Positions 50,593-60,460 of a stretch of 64,000 bases of DNA are shown piece after piece (position 1 is the stretch's first letter; every line of letters begins with the position of its first letter). Below the pieces are notes generated by a model. The model was not told where the DNA came from. It saw nothing but the letters and a program-made list of their open reading frames with translations, and did not search any database. Source of the stretch: CAZFBA01 sp964517135 (GTDB lineage Bacteria; Cyanobacteriota; Vampirovibrionia; JBFMGH01). The stretch is from assembly GCA_964517135.1 (NCBI GenBank), contig CAZFBA010000012.1, positions 1-64,000 of the forward strand. Direction: 5' to 3'. The position numbers and the translations under genes are program-made.

Positions 50593-50793
50593 AACAAACC
50601 TGCTATCAACTGAATATTGATCTGGTTTCCTCATAAGTGAGGATATGTTAACCTGTCGCTCCGCAAAAGATTGCGGGGTATGTTAGGGTGCAATTTGTTT
50701 GCAGGTAAAAACAGAAACCTGAGCATAACTATGCTAACGGCATAAAAATAAACAATTCAAGACTAATGTATAACTATAACAATAGATTTTTTG

Positions 50794-50977
50794 TTTTCGA
50801 TTTTCAAAAATTTTAAAAGTGAAGATATGGGTTGAACAAGCAGGCAACCACTCTCTGAGAAAGATCACAAGAAATCACTCAATACCCCGGGGGATAGCCG
50901 CTTTGCAGGCGAAAAGTGGCAGTGCCCCCTTTATGGGGTCAGTTGCCAGTTGTGGCAAGGGTTTTGAAAATCGAAAA
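50794..50977. repeat. MITE-like element family 1, copy C with different loop
   Basis: 184 bp; ends are TTTTCGATTTTCAAAA and its complement. The loop differs from copies A and B and shares GC-rich units with 3050-3540 (such as GCTTTGCAGGCGAAAAG and CCCCCTTTATGGGGTCAG), so two repeat families have combined here. Confidence 0.85.
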
Positions 50978-51191
50978 CTTTTTAAGTTATGCACTGATCT
51001 TAATTCTAAAAATTATCAGGGTGTTTTTAAGTTACACATCCGTTTTGTAAATGGTTCTCATTCTTATGCCTGAGTAAAAATGAGACTTTTTTCTGATGTC
51101 ATATACGCTCTTAAGGCCGGTGTTTTTAGAACGAAAATCTTTTATAGTATTAACATAAAAAGCAAACACAAGCTGAATGAGGTTAAAGATT

Positions 51192-51386
51192 ATGAATAAT
51201 CAAAATAATATGATATCTGTTATTCTCTTTGTAGCTATTCTTGGTATTTTTCTTGTATTACTAAAAGTGTCTGCTCTTAATGTACTGGTTGTATCAGTTT
51301 TTATAATGGCTTTTTCCTGTTTGTTTGTTGGTAAAGCAAGCTATGAACCTGTAAAACATTTGTATGCAAGCAATAGATTTAAATAA
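51192..51386 (+). CDS. Small two-helix membrane protein
   Basis: 64 residues. Two hydrophobic helices (about 7-24, ISVILFVAILGIFLVLL, and about 28-45, LNVLVVSVFIMAFSCLFVG) with a short turn and a polar C-terminus. The ATG at 51192 has GAGG 9 bases upstream and is preferred to the upstream in-frame ATG at 51177. A strong terminator follows. Function unknown. Confidence 0.65.
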   Translation: MNNQNNMISVILFVAILGIFLVLLKVSALNVLVVSVFIMAFSCLFVGKASYEPVKHLYASNRFK

Positions 51387-51438
51387 AATACATATTCCTC
51401 CTCTTATGCGACCTCTTAAATACTCCGGTTTAACTTTT

Positions 51439-51462
51439 AGCCCCTTTTTAGGGGCTTTTTTT
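51439..51462 (+). terminator. Terminator of the small membrane protein gene
   Basis: AGCCCC pairs with GGGGCT around TTTTTA, followed by T residues. It overlaps the stop codon of the convergent glycosyltransferase gene. Confidence 0.85.
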
Positions 51463-53529
51463 GCTTTTGTCTTCTGGTTTTACAATGTATAACCAGCCCA
51501 TATTTACATTTTGTGTATCAGTTAGTCTCACAAAAGCTATTGCAGGCAACGATTTTAGCATTATATTTGATAAATGATTAAATTCAGGCTCAGAAATTAC
51601 AAAAACACTGTTTTTACTGATTTCCGGTAATGATGGAGAATTATTTTCTTTTAAATTAAAGATTATATAGGGCTTTTTTTCCTTTAAAATAAAACGTGAA
51701 CTTGGTTGATTAAGATCAATTTTATTGACAATCGTTTCATCAAGCATCGTATCAGGTAAATAAAAATTAAAATCATTTTGATTAGATATTATTAGCCCTG
51801 ACATAATGACATTACGGTCATATACAGTAATAAGCGACTTTTCCATAATATAAATGCTGGTATATGTATTAAGACCTAGTGCAATAATTAAGATTATACT
51901 TGTAAAGATAGCAATTTTAGAGAAATAAATCTGTATCATTTTTGATTTAAATAAATTTATGATACCCGAAACGTATAGATGAAGAGATATTGCTGCAATA
52001 ACAGCACAATAGGGCATAATAAACAATATTCTCTGCGCACAGGGAGCATTAATAGTTAATCCCCAGCCGGTTAGAACAGGAATCAGTAAAAATATAATTA
52101 AAAAACCACACCTGGGATCTTTAAACTTAAGCAAAATGTAGAAAAAGCCTGTGGTAAAAAATATACCTGTTAAAAAATCAAGAAAAGGTCTGTTACTATC
52201 ATAACTTGAACCTGTGTTATCAGAGTGAATAAAGCCCAGCAGTGAATTTTTAAAGCTTAAAGCAACTATTTTAATTTTGTTTTTAGTGTTGTAAACACTA
52301 CTCATATGCTCATAAGCTACTCCCTGAGTAATAACTATTTCATTGTTTCTTGAGTAAACAACCATATCATCTTTAAAAAACTCAGATAAAAGAGGTGTAG
52401 TAACAAGTGTAAAAGCATAAACTATTATTATAAAAAGCTTAAAGAGCTCTTTTTTCTTTTTCCAGCAAAGTATAAAGCAGTAAGCAAAGAAAAAAACCAG
52501 CAATGGCATAAATATTCTGCCGGCAAAATAGGCATAAAAACCAACGCCAGCTGAAACTCCAGAAAGATAGATAAAAATTCTGTTTCCTGACCTGAAAAAA
52601 GCAAACATAAAAAATATTATAAGTGAAACAACCAGCAATGGTTGAATATGGTTATGCCCTATTCGTGAATGAGCAATAATGACATCAGATGCAACTAGAA
52701 TAATAGCTGAAAGAGCTGCAATATTTTTATTGAAGGTAAATCTAAACCCTAAATATACCAGCGGTATTGAAAATAAAGTAACAAAAAAAGATGCCAGTCT
52801 TAAGCCAAACAGGTTATCCCCAAAGAGTGACATAGAAATGCCCATTGGCAGGTAATTTATAAATGGATAATGATAGTAACTTGAGATAGAGAAGATATCC
52901 TGCCATTTGTTTTCAAGTAAAATTCTTGTAAAATTTCCATAATTACCCTCATCTGTTTCTATAAAGCCCGGTATTATTGTTATAGCTGTTAGGGCAAGGG
53001 CTGTATACAGAATAGTCACAGTAACAAGAAAAAATATTTCTTCTTTATTAATTTTAAATAAATTTAAATCAGGTTTTTTACCTTCATAATAGTATACTGC
53101 CAGGCCACCTGAAATAATTGATACAAGCCAGATAAGGTTAAGCAGAGGATTATATCCACTGTAAAAAATTAAAATAACCATAAAAACAATGTTTAATACA
53201 ATAGATATAATGAAATACCTTATGAATAGGTTTTTCTTGCAATCAGGTTTTATTGAAAGTATCTCTGAGAGGTTAACAGGCTCAAAAAACTTTTCATCTT
53301 TTAAAGCATAAATAAACAGTATTATGGCAACAAAATAAAAACCCAGACCGAAATAAAGAGAGTTACTGTGGTTTATAATGTCAGTTTGCAAGTATGACCA
53401 AATATCAATACGTTTATAATACATTAATAACTGACCAAGTAAGGCAAAAAGAAATGAAAAGACCAGAGCATAACTCTTTATAGAGTAATTAAATACATTA
53501 TAATTTTTATCATTAGTCTTTATATTCAT
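51448..53529 (-). CDS. Membrane glycosyltransferase (PMT/ArnT-like)
   Basis: 693 residues with about 12-13 membrane helices. The first large loop has IIPGFIETDEGNYGNFTRIL, holding the Asp-Glu pair (ETDEG) that is catalytic in PMT/ArnT/GT83 enzymes using polyprenyl-phosphate sugars. Downstream FINYLPMGISMSLFGDNLFG and RIGHNHIQPL are the expected neighbours. The C-terminal quarter is a soluble, poorly conserved domain. It probably transfers a sugar to an envelope polymer or protein. The start has AGGAT 8 bases upstream. It lies 13 bases after an exported lipoprotein gene on the same strand, perhaps co-transcribed. Confidence 0.88.
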   Translation of the reverse strand: MNIKTNDKNYNVFNYSIKSYALVFSFLFALLGQLLMYYKRIDIWSYLQTDIINHSNSLYFGLGFYFVAIILFIYALKDEKFFEPVNLSEILSIKPDCKKNLFIRYFIISIVLNIVFMVILIFYSGYNPLLNLIWLVSIISGGLAVYYYEGKKPDLNLFKINKEEIFFLVTVTILYTALALTAITIIPGFIETDEGNYGNFTRILLENKWQDIFSISSYYHYPFINYLPMGISMSLFGDNLFGLRLASFFVTLFSIPLVYLGFRFTFNKNIAALSAIILVASDVIIAHSRIGHNHIQPLLVVSLIIFFMFAFFRSGNRIFIYLSGVSAGVGFYAYFAGRIFMPLLVFFFAYCFILCWKKKKELFKLFIIIVYAFTLVTTPLLSEFFKDDMVVYSRNNEIVITQGVAYEHMSSVYNTKNKIKIVALSFKNSLLGFIHSDNTGSSYDSNRPFLDFLTGIFFTTGFFYILLKFKDPRCGFLIIFLLIPVLTGWGLTINAPCAQRILFIMPYCAVIAAISLHLYVSGIINLFKSKMIQIYFSKIAIFTSIILIIALGLNTYTSIYIMEKSLITVYDRNVIMSGLIISNQNDFNFYLPDTMLDETIVNKIDLNQPSSRFILKEKKPYIIFNLKENNSPSLPEISKNSVFVISEPEFNHLSNIMLKSLPAIAFVRLTDTQNVNMGWLYIVKPEDKSKKSP

Positions 53530-53542
53530 TTTTTATCCTGTT

Positions 53543-54382
53543 TTACTTTGGATTGCAATGTCTACCGGCAATACCAATGTTGCCATCAGGCATCAGCGTT
53601 AAAGATTTAGTTTCAATGCTCCTTAAAGTATAGAGTATCTGACGTGAAGGGCTCAAAAAACAGATGTTTTTGTTTGCGTTGTCTGCAATAACATAGTTTC
53701 CGTCAGGCAGCAGCAGAAAGTTATCTACATTTATTATATCCCTGAAATCTTCAATAATAGTGGTTTCATTAGCCTGATCAATTGATACGATCTCCCGGGA
53801 GTGTGTATTGTTAAAAAGAAAAGTGCTTTTATTGAATATTTGAAGATTTGAAGCTTTTTGTATATTCTCACCTGTTTCAATATAAGATATTTTTCCATTT
53901 GCATTTAGAATAAATAGCTTATCATCGTTATTTGTAAAAATTATTGCCTCTTCAGGGTTTATCCAGAGGGCCTGCCGAATGTTAACAGGATGTATATACT
54001 CAAATAACTTATTGCCAGCATTATCAACACCATATACAGCGCCCGGATAGTGATTATTAACCAGCAAATAGATTCCATCAGAGTTTTTATCAATATATTC
54101 AGGGTAAAAAGAATGGTAAACCCAGTTTAGATCACCATCTATGCTGTATTCAAAAAACATTTTTGTGTATTTATCAGCAATAAGCCTGTTGCCTTCTCTG
54201 TCTTTATTCAGGCACCTGGGGTCTTTAAACTCTGATGAGCTCCATAAGACCTTGCCTGAAGGAGAAACTTCTAATAAAATACCTGTACAAGCCTGTTTAG
54301 TTTTCTCTTTCCAGTTTGAGCATCCGGAAAAGGCAGAGGCACTAATGATAATAGCTACTATTACTAATAAGATAGACTTCAT
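53543..54382 (-). CDS. Beta-propeller-like lipoprotein
   Basis: About 279 residues from the Met at 54382, which gives a proper lipoprotein signal (SASAFSGC); the frame is open to 54454. The mature protein repeats a W/Y-x-D/N-G pattern: SPSGKVLWSSS, SIDGDLNWVY, NAGNKLFEYI, NANGKISYIE and LPDGNYVIAD, as in NHL/PQQ-like beta-propellers. It lies upstream of and near the glycosyltransferase gene. A role in recognising or scaffolding envelope polymers is plausible but not shown. Confidence 0.75.
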   Translation of the reverse strand: MKSILLVIVAIIISASAFSGCSNWKEKTKQACTGILLEVSPSGKVLWSSSEFKDPRCLNKDREGNRLIADKYTKMFFEYSIDGDLNWVYHSFYPEYIDKNSDGIYLLVNNHYPGAVYGVDNAGNKLFEYIHPVNIRQALWINPEEAIIFTNNDDKLFILNANGKISYIETGENIQKASNLQIFNKSTFLFNNTHSREIVSIDQANETTIIEDFRDIINVDNFLLLPDGNYVIADNANKNICFLSPSRQILYTLRSIETKSLTLMPDGNIGIAGRHCNPK

Positions 54383-54569
54383 AAAAACTGTTGAAATGCT
54401 TTTATAATAACCATCCTGATTAATCATTTTACAGAATTTTTGGCAACTTATCACGGTTAAAAGACACGTTTTGAAAGCAAATTAAAATTAACAACAAGCT
54501 TTCAGCACTATACAATTATAAAACAAGTTAAGCTGAGAGGATAGTTTCAGCAAAATTGGTACCCAGGGC

Positions 54570-55940
54570 TTAAAACCCGGGAAACTTGCCCTTAAAGCCC
54601 GGCGGCAACTTCATTTTGTTTTTGGATTTTTTCATTTTTTTAGTCATACCGGCGACGTTTTTCATCATTTTTTGCATTTTTTCAAACTCTTTAAGGAACC
54701 TGGCTACCTCTTCAGGGCTATTGGCACTGCCTTTTGCAATTCTATTTCTTCTACTTATATTTATTATAGAAGGATTCCGGCGTTCATCTGGTGTCATACT
54801 GTAGATAGCAGCCTCAATTTTTTTAAGTTGTTTTTCCCCTACAAAGGCAATTTGCTCTTTATCGGCTTTGCTCAGGCCCTGTATAGGTAACATACCAAGA
54901 ATCTGGTCAAGAGACCCTAGCATTTTAACCTGTTTTTGGATCTTCAAGAAGTCCTCAAGAGAGAATTCTTTTTTCATCATCTTGCGTTCAAGTTCTTTTG
55001 CAGACTCAAGATCAATGGTTTCCTGAGCTTTTTCGATCAGGCTGAGCATATCACCCATGCCAAGTATTCTCTGGGCCATTCTATCAGGGTGAAACGGCTC
55101 GAGGGCTTCAATTTTTTCTCCTGTGCTAACAAATTTGATGGGTTTTTGAGTTGAGTGAACTATACTGAGAGCTGAGCCGCCTCTGGCATCGCCATCCAGT
55201 TTTGTGAGTACAAAGCCGGTCACATCAAGCTGTGTATTAAAGGTCTCAGCAACATTAACAGATTCCTGACCTGTCATAGAATCGACTACAAGCAGTTTTT
55301 CAGCTGGCTGATAAAGTCTATCAATCAATACCAGTTCGGCCATCATTTCCGTATCTATTTGCAGCCTGCCCGCTGTGTCTATTATAAGCGTATTAAAGCC
55401 ATTTTCTTTAGCATATTCTACAGCACTATCAACGATTTTAGGTACATCCTTTGTGTCATCCATACTAAAGACAGACACATTAACCTGTTTACCCAGAGTT
55501 TTTAGCTGGTCTATAGCAGCAGGTCGATAGACGTCAGCAGCTACCAGCAGAGGGTTGCGCCCATTTTTTCTTATTCTAATAGCCATTTTAGCAGCAGTTG
55601 TCGTCTTACCTGACCCCTGAAGACCAAGTAACATTAGCATATTAGGCTTTCCGCCTGTGTTTAACGGTGTGTTATGACTGCCCATCAGTTTTACTAGCTC
55701 GTCATAGACTATTTTGACGAACTGTTCGGTAGGTGAAAGGCTTTTAAATACTTCTTCACCCAATGACCGATCTTTAACATTTGATATAAAGCTCTTGACA
55801 ACCTTCAGGCTGACGTCGGCTTCTAATAATGCTCTTCTGACTTCTCTTAAAGCATCTTTTATATTGTCTTCGGTAAGCTTTGTTTCACCTTTAGCATCCC
55901 GTAATATTTTTGTTATACGTTCTGATAGTGATTCAAACAT
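54570..55940 (-). CDS. ffh: Signal recognition particle protein Ffh
   Basis: 456 residues. N domain, then G domain with GLQGSGKTTTAAKMA (G1), DTAGRLQ (G3) and TKLDGDARGG (G4), and a Met-rich M domain (KMQKMMKNVAGMTKKMKKSK) that binds signal peptides and 4.5S RNA. It works with FtsY, encoded 15 bases upstream, to target membrane proteins. No 4.5S RNA gene is visible in the window. GAGGGA lies 7 bases before the ATG. Confidence 0.98.
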   Translation of the reverse strand: MFESLSERITKILRDAKGETKLTEDNIKDALREVRRALLEADVSLKVVKSFISNVKDRSLGEEVFKSLSPTEQFVKIVYDELVKLMGSHNTPLNTGGKPNMLMLLGLQGSGKTTTAAKMAIRIRKNGRNPLLVAADVYRPAAIDQLKTLGKQVNVSVFSMDDTKDVPKIVDSAVEYAKENGFNTLIIDTAGRLQIDTEMMAELVLIDRLYQPAEKLLVVDSMTGQESVNVAETFNTQLDVTGFVLTKLDGDARGGSALSIVHSTQKPIKFVSTGEKIEALEPFHPDRMAQRILGMGDMLSLIEKAQETIDLESAKELERKMMKKEFSLEDFLKIQKQVKMLGSLDQILGMLPIQGLSKADKEQIAFVGEKQLKKIEAAIYSMTPDERRNPSIINISRRNRIAKGSANSPEEVARFLKEFEKMQKMMKNVAGMTKKMKKSKNKMKLPPGFKGKFPGF

Positions 55941-55955
55941 TAAAATCCCTCTTGT

Positions 55956-58184
55956 TTAGCTGAATAGAGCTGCAATAAAGTCATCAGGGCTGAAATCTCT
56001 TAAGTCATCTATTTTTTCGCCCACACCAACAAGTTTTACGGGTAAATTCATCTCGGCAGCGACTGCTATAATGATACCACCTTTTGCAGATCCATCCAAC
56101 TTTGTCAGGGCGACAGAGGTTAAATTTACTGCTTCAGCAAATACCCTGGCCTGCTGCAAACCATTTTGCCCTGTTGTAGCATCAAGAACAAGCATTGATT
56201 CTGCTATATACTCTTTGGCATTGCGATCAATGATCTTTTTGACTTTGCTGAGTTCTTCCATGAGGTTGAACTTGTTGTGTAATCTACCTGCTGTATCAAT
56301 CAGAAGTACGTCGTAGTTTTCCATATTGGCTTTGACAATAGCATCATAGACTACAGATGCTGGATCTGCGCCATCTCTTCTTACAATATCTGCGCCTGCC
56401 CTGCGTGACCAAATATTAAGCTGCTCTTCTGCTGCGGCTCTGAATGTATCTCCTGCTGCGATGAGAACCCTTTTGCCCTGTTCTTTGAAGCGGTAGGCCA
56501 TTTTGCCTATCAGCGTGGTTTTTCCGACGCCATTGACCCCGGTTATCAGGTAAACATTAAGTTTGCCTGGTGTATAGTTTAAATTTACATCAGTGTTGTT
56601 TTTAAGGAGTATCTGACTGAATTCTTCTTTCAGGTGGTCTTTCAGAGCCTCAGGGGTTATTTGATGCTTTTTGTTTCTAAGGTTATCAACTATCTTAACA
56701 GCAGTATCCAGCCCTATGTCGGCTTTTATAAGCTTTTCTTCTATTTCATCCAGTATATCCTCATCGATTTTTTCTTTTCCTGAGACAATCGAAACAACGC
56801 TGGAGATAAGGGTTTCACTTGTTTTAGAGATTTTTTCTTTCAGGCTGGATATAGAAATGCCAAACCAGCCTTCAGGTCTATCCTTTGATTCTTCTGGTTC
56901 TGGAAGAGGTTCTTTTTTCTCAAGTATTTCTTCAAGCCCGGGTATTTTAGCTTCTTCTGTCAAAGGTTCATGGATAACAGTATCTTCAATAACAGCTGAT
57001 TCAAGTTCACTAACAGGTGGTGTATCTTCCAGTATGCTTCCTTCTGTAAGTTCTTCAGTCAGCTCAGGTGCTTCATGTTTTTCAAGATGAGTTTCTTCAA
57101 CTATTACAGGTGCAACATCTTCTTCAGGTAGTGGTGAATCCGGTATCATTTCTCCTGTTGCCTGCTTTTCAATTAGCTCAGCTGGGGTTTCTTCTTCTTT
57201 TTTATAGTGTTTATCTATAAATCCACGTGGTACTCCTTCATCAAAAACGCTTCTGGTATCAGATGAATCTTCTTCAATAGATGGTGTTTTTTCCTTACCA
57301 GGGGTTTCTTCTTCATCAAAAATGCTATAGCCTTCAGGTGCTTTAAAATATTCTTCTGGTGGAGGTGAAATATAAGATTCACCTGCAGAGTCGTCAAAAA
57401 AGTCATCCCAGGTTTTTGGTGTATCTTCTTCAGAAGGTATTTTATCTTCTGTAACGGTGGTATCGGGTGCAGGAAAGGCTTCATCATCCAGAGATTGTGC
57501 CGGTTCTGGTATGTCATCAATTGTTTTTTCAGGTTGTTCAAAAATAGAGGCCTCAGGAGTTTCAGTATTATCAATTTGCCTGCCGCCTAAAATAGTTTGA
57601 TTACCCTCGCCAGGGTGCATTTCAGTATCAGAGGGCATTTCAGGTTCAATAGTTTCAATAGGTTCAGCAGCACTACCACCAAGAACGGTCTGGTTGCCAT
57701 CACCTATACGTATTTCTGCCTGTTCCGGTTCTTCTGTTTCAAGAGATTCAACTGGTTCTGTCGGAAAATCTTCAGGTTCTTCAACTGTTTCCGGTTCACT
57801 TTCCTGAGAAGATTTTTCAATAAACACAGACTGAAAAGCACTATCGAGTTCCATTTCGAGGCTTTCAGGTGATGGTTTGGGCTGTTCTTCTTCTGGTGGA
57901 GGATCTTTTGGGGGCACAGTTTCGGTAGAATCTTCTACATATGTATTGCTTTCTGTACTGATTTCACCTACCTGTATACCAAGACTCTTAACCGGTGTAA
58001 TGCTTGCAGTATCTTCTTCAAGCTGAAATTCGTTCTCTTTTTCTTTGAATAACGCTTCAATTTCTGAGGGATCTGCGCTGATGGCAGACAGTTCATAAGT
58101 TTTGTCTTCTTGTTCTTTTTCTTTTTTTTGTTTTTTATCTTTATCACTGATTTTTTCTTTTAATTTTTTGAAAATATCAAACAA
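55956..58184 (-). CDS. ftsY: SRP receptor FtsY with very long acidic domain
   Basis: 742 residues; the NG GTPase part fills only the last 300 or so (GVNGVGKTTLIGKMA near 548, DTAGRLHNK, TKLDGSAKGG). The first 430 residues are a Glu/Pro/Ser/Thr-rich acidic domain. Within it a ten-residue unit occurs twice (GDGNQTVLGG and GEGNQTILGG, about residues 163-205). FtsY is usually 300-500 residues, so this is unusually long. The acidic A domain helps membrane and translocon contact. Start is TTG at 58184, 3 bases after the nusB stop, with GGAG upstream inside nusB. Order nusB-ftsY-ffh. Confidence 0.96.
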   Translation of the reverse strand: MFDIFKKLKEKISDKDKKQKKEKEQEDKTYELSAISADPSEIEALFKEKENEFQLEEDTASITPVKSLGIQVGEISTESNTYVEDSTETVPPKDPPPEEEQPKPSPESLEMELDSAFQSVFIEKSSQESEPETVEEPEDFPTEPVESLETEEPEQAEIRIGDGNQTVLGGSAAEPIETIEPEMPSDTEMHPGEGNQTILGGRQIDNTETPEASIFEQPEKTIDDIPEPAQSLDDEAFPAPDTTVTEDKIPSEEDTPKTWDDFFDDSAGESYISPPPEEYFKAPEGYSIFDEEETPGKEKTPSIEEDSSDTRSVFDEGVPRGFIDKHYKKEEETPAELIEKQATGEMIPDSPLPEEDVAPVIVEETHLEKHEAPELTEELTEGSILEDTPPVSELESAVIEDTVIHEPLTEEAKIPGLEEILEKKEPLPEPEESKDRPEGWFGISISSLKEKISKTSETLISSVVSIVSGKEKIDEDILDEIEEKLIKADIGLDTAVKIVDNLRNKKHQITPEALKDHLKEEFSQILLKNNTDVNLNYTPGKLNVYLITGVNGVGKTTLIGKMAYRFKEQGKRVLIAAGDTFRAAAEEQLNIWSRRAGADIVRRDGADPASVVYDAIVKANMENYDVLLIDTAGRLHNKFNLMEELSKVKKIIDRNAKEYIAESMLVLDATTGQNGLQQARVFAEAVNLTSVALTKLDGSAKGGIIIAVAAEMNLPVKLVGVGEKIDDLRDFSPDDFIAALFS

Positions 58185-58187
58185 GGC

Positions 58188-58859
58188 TCAGGTCTCCAGT
58201 GTTGCAACGTGTAAACTTGAAAGATACTGGCCAAGCAGGCCATTAATAAACTTTGGGCTTTCGTCAGAGGAATATTTTTTAGCCAGTTCTATAGCTTCAT
58301 CAACTGCCACAGCAGCTGGTATATCATCAAAATGAGAAATTTCTGTAATAGCAATTCTTAAAATATTTCTATCTATTTTGTGGAGGCGGTCGATATTCCA
58401 GCCTTCTGAATATTGCCTTATGATCTTATCAACTTCGCTTTTATTTTTTTGATAAGTCTGTAATATCTTTATAGAGAAGATTTTAACCTCTTCTTTTTCT
58501 GAAAGAGCAGATATTTCTGAAACTTCAGCTGAATGCATAATATATTCAGCCGATTCAAGAAGTGCGTCAATGATTTCTTTCAGTTTTTTTGTATCAGGCA
58601 TTTTTACCGGCAATAATCTGGCTTCGATGGGTCGTTCAAGGTTTACCGGGTCATTAAGTTCTAAATCATCAAGGTATTCTTTTACGTTAAGTAAATCTGT
58701 TATGGTATCTTTTAAATTTGCTGATGCATAATCATTTAGTGTTCTGGTAGCACCTATTATCAGGTCTTCCAGAGTATCAAAGTCCTGATCTTCGGGGTCT
58801 TTTGAAAGCTGGCTAAAGCTTAGAAGGGCCAGTTCTCTTGCAACGTGTCTTGCTTTCAT
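58188..58859 (-). CDS. nusB: Transcription antitermination protein NusB (long form)
   Basis: 223 residues against about 140 in most bacteria. The N-terminus MKARHVARELALLSFSQLSK and the C-terminal half (RIDRN-type IDRNILRIAITEIS, AVAVDEAIELAKKYSSDES and FINGLLGQYL) are conserved. Between them sits a helical insert of about 85 residues. Long NusB proteins with this insert are typical of cyanobacteria. NusB with NusE binds boxA RNA in ribosomal RNA operons. The gene heads nusB-ftsY-ffh. Confidence 0.95.
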   Translation of the reverse strand: MKARHVARELALLSFSQLSKDPEDQDFDTLEDLIIGATRTLNDYASANLKDTITDLLNVKEYLDDLELNDPVNLERPIEARLLPVKMPDTKKLKEIIDALLESAEYIMHSAEVSEISALSEKEEVKIFSIKILQTYQKNKSEVDKIIRQYSEGWNIDRLHKIDRNILRIAITEISHFDDIPAAVAVDEAIELAKKYSSDESPKFINGLLGQYLSSLHVATLET

Positions 58860-59086
58860 ATTTTTAATCCAACTTTAAGCGTATTTACAGGTTTTTATTA
58901 TTAATACACAAATAAAAGAATTTTAAAAGTTAATATAACCAATCCTTAAGGGGTGTAGTAGAGCATATGCAACGACTAAATTTAGAGGAGTGCAAAATGT
59001 TTTCAGGTTATTCATAAGTATTAAACTTAAAATTTAAATTAGAATGTCAGCAAACAGGCTTTTGTCTGACTGTTATGAGAGATATT

Positions 59087-60301
59087 TTACTTTGATTTAA
59101 GCTTTGAAAGAGTTTCATCAGCCTTTCTAAACTCAGGATTAAGCCCTACTGACTTATTGAGAAAGTCTTCTGCTTTGTCGAATTCATTTTGATCCATATA
59201 TAATTCACCCAGCCAATAATAGGAAAGATAGTCATTAGGATTGTATTTGATGGCCCGTTTGTATGTCCTGATAGCAGAGTCGTTCTTTTTGTTTAGCCTA
59301 TATACGTTTGCAGCTTCTCTTAGCTTCATGGCTTTTCTGAGATTTTCGACAGGAACATCCATTCTGGCTACAGGTGATACCTTATTCAGCTTTCTTGAGC
59401 GGGGTTCAATAGAAGAAATAAGTATAACTTCTTTAACTTCATATGGTTGCATTTTTTTTCTGAAGAAATCTTTGATATATATACCTGCCAGGCTGGCAGA
59501 TTTGCCATAGCCTTCCTGTTCTGTTTGCCAGCTGACATCTATTTTAGAAAGAGAGGGGTTAACACCCATAATACGACGTATAATTTCATAGGCTTTATCT
59601 CTTATAGTAGCATTTTCAGAATCAGGCGAAGATTGTATTGTTATACTGACAACATTTTCACTGGCAATAACATAAAAATCTTCTTTGATGATGGGTTTTA
59701 AAATAGGTGTATAAAAAGTTTCAGGTGGTATATCAGGCTTGATGACAGGCTTTGTATCACTGCTTACAAGGCTTTCAGTGGGTGATAGCTGAAGTTTTGT
59801 TTTTTCCAAATTGTCATCAAGTGAATCAGATAGTTCTTGAAGCTGGCTTTTAGCTATTTTAATCTTCGAAAAGAGTGTTTTATAGTCTATCTGGCCTTTA
59901 TTGTATGCCTCAAGATCATCTTTAACAATAGCTGCCTTGTATGCATAGTTGCTATCAAGATCTTTCCAACTGGTAATAATAACAGCCGGAGCCATTTCAT
60001 TAGTCAATAGAAATGATGCAATAGAAAACAGCTTATTTTTCAGGTAATCGTCAGCAGTTATAATAACTTCGTGAAAATTGACAGTAATATTTGCTACATT
60101 AACCTCAACGTCAAAAGGCTCTTTAATAAGGGATGACAGTTTTGTTTTAACCTCATCCCTATTGAGTGTAGTTGTGATAAAGTGGGGCTGACCTTTAGGC
60201 GCCTTTGCCAGTACTATATTCAGGGGTACAAGGTTCATCATACTAAATAATAATGCCCCGCCTATAATGTATGTTGTTCTATTAATTTTTTTATAATTCA
60301 T
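59087..60301 (-). CDS. Exported TPR-containing protein
   Basis: 404 residues: signal peptide (hydrophobic 12-28), an alpha-beta domain (about 40-160) with IKEPFDVEVNVANITVNFHE, a Pro/Lys linker, a second related domain (about 215-315) with AYEIIRRIMGVNPSLSKIDV, and a C-terminal TPR pair (about 340-400: EAANVYRLNKKNDSAIRTYK, WLGELYMDQNEFDKAEDFLN). It probably acts in the periplasm. Neither globular domain is recognised. Monocistronic; it lies 230 bases upstream of nusB on the same strand. Confidence 0.8.
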   Translation of the reverse strand: MNYKKINRTTYIIGGALLFSMMNLVPLNIVLAKAPKGQPHFITTTLNRDEVKTKLSSLIKEPFDVEVNVANITVNFHEVIITADDYLKNKLFSIASFLLTNEMAPAVIITSWKDLDSNYAYKAAIVKDDLEAYNKGQIDYKTLFSKIKIAKSQLQELSDSLDDNLEKTKLQLSPTESLVSSDTKPVIKPDIPPETFYTPILKPIIKEDFYVIASENVVSITIQSSPDSENATIRDKAYEIIRRIMGVNPSLSKIDVSWQTEQEGYGKSASLAGIYIKDFFRKKMQPYEVKEVILISSIEPRSRKLNKVSPVARMDVPVENLRKAMKLREAANVYRLNKKNDSAIRTYKRAIKYNPNDYLSYYWLGELYMDQNEFDKAEDFLNKSVGLNPEFRKADETLSKLKSK

Positions 60302-60460
60302 AAGATATTCCTTAACAAAACTATACTTTTATTTCCTTTTATATGCCGGGTTTCCAGTTATTATTTTAACATTTAGTTGGATTTTAAATGATATTTTTCA
60401 AGGTCTGTAATATTTTGTCGATAAGAAATTTAGGGAAATATAATGGGGTAATGTATAAGG

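Noticed and set aside
50819..51073. 84-codon frame across MITE copy C
   Set aside because: It runs through the inverted repeats and GC-rich loop of a non-coding element.
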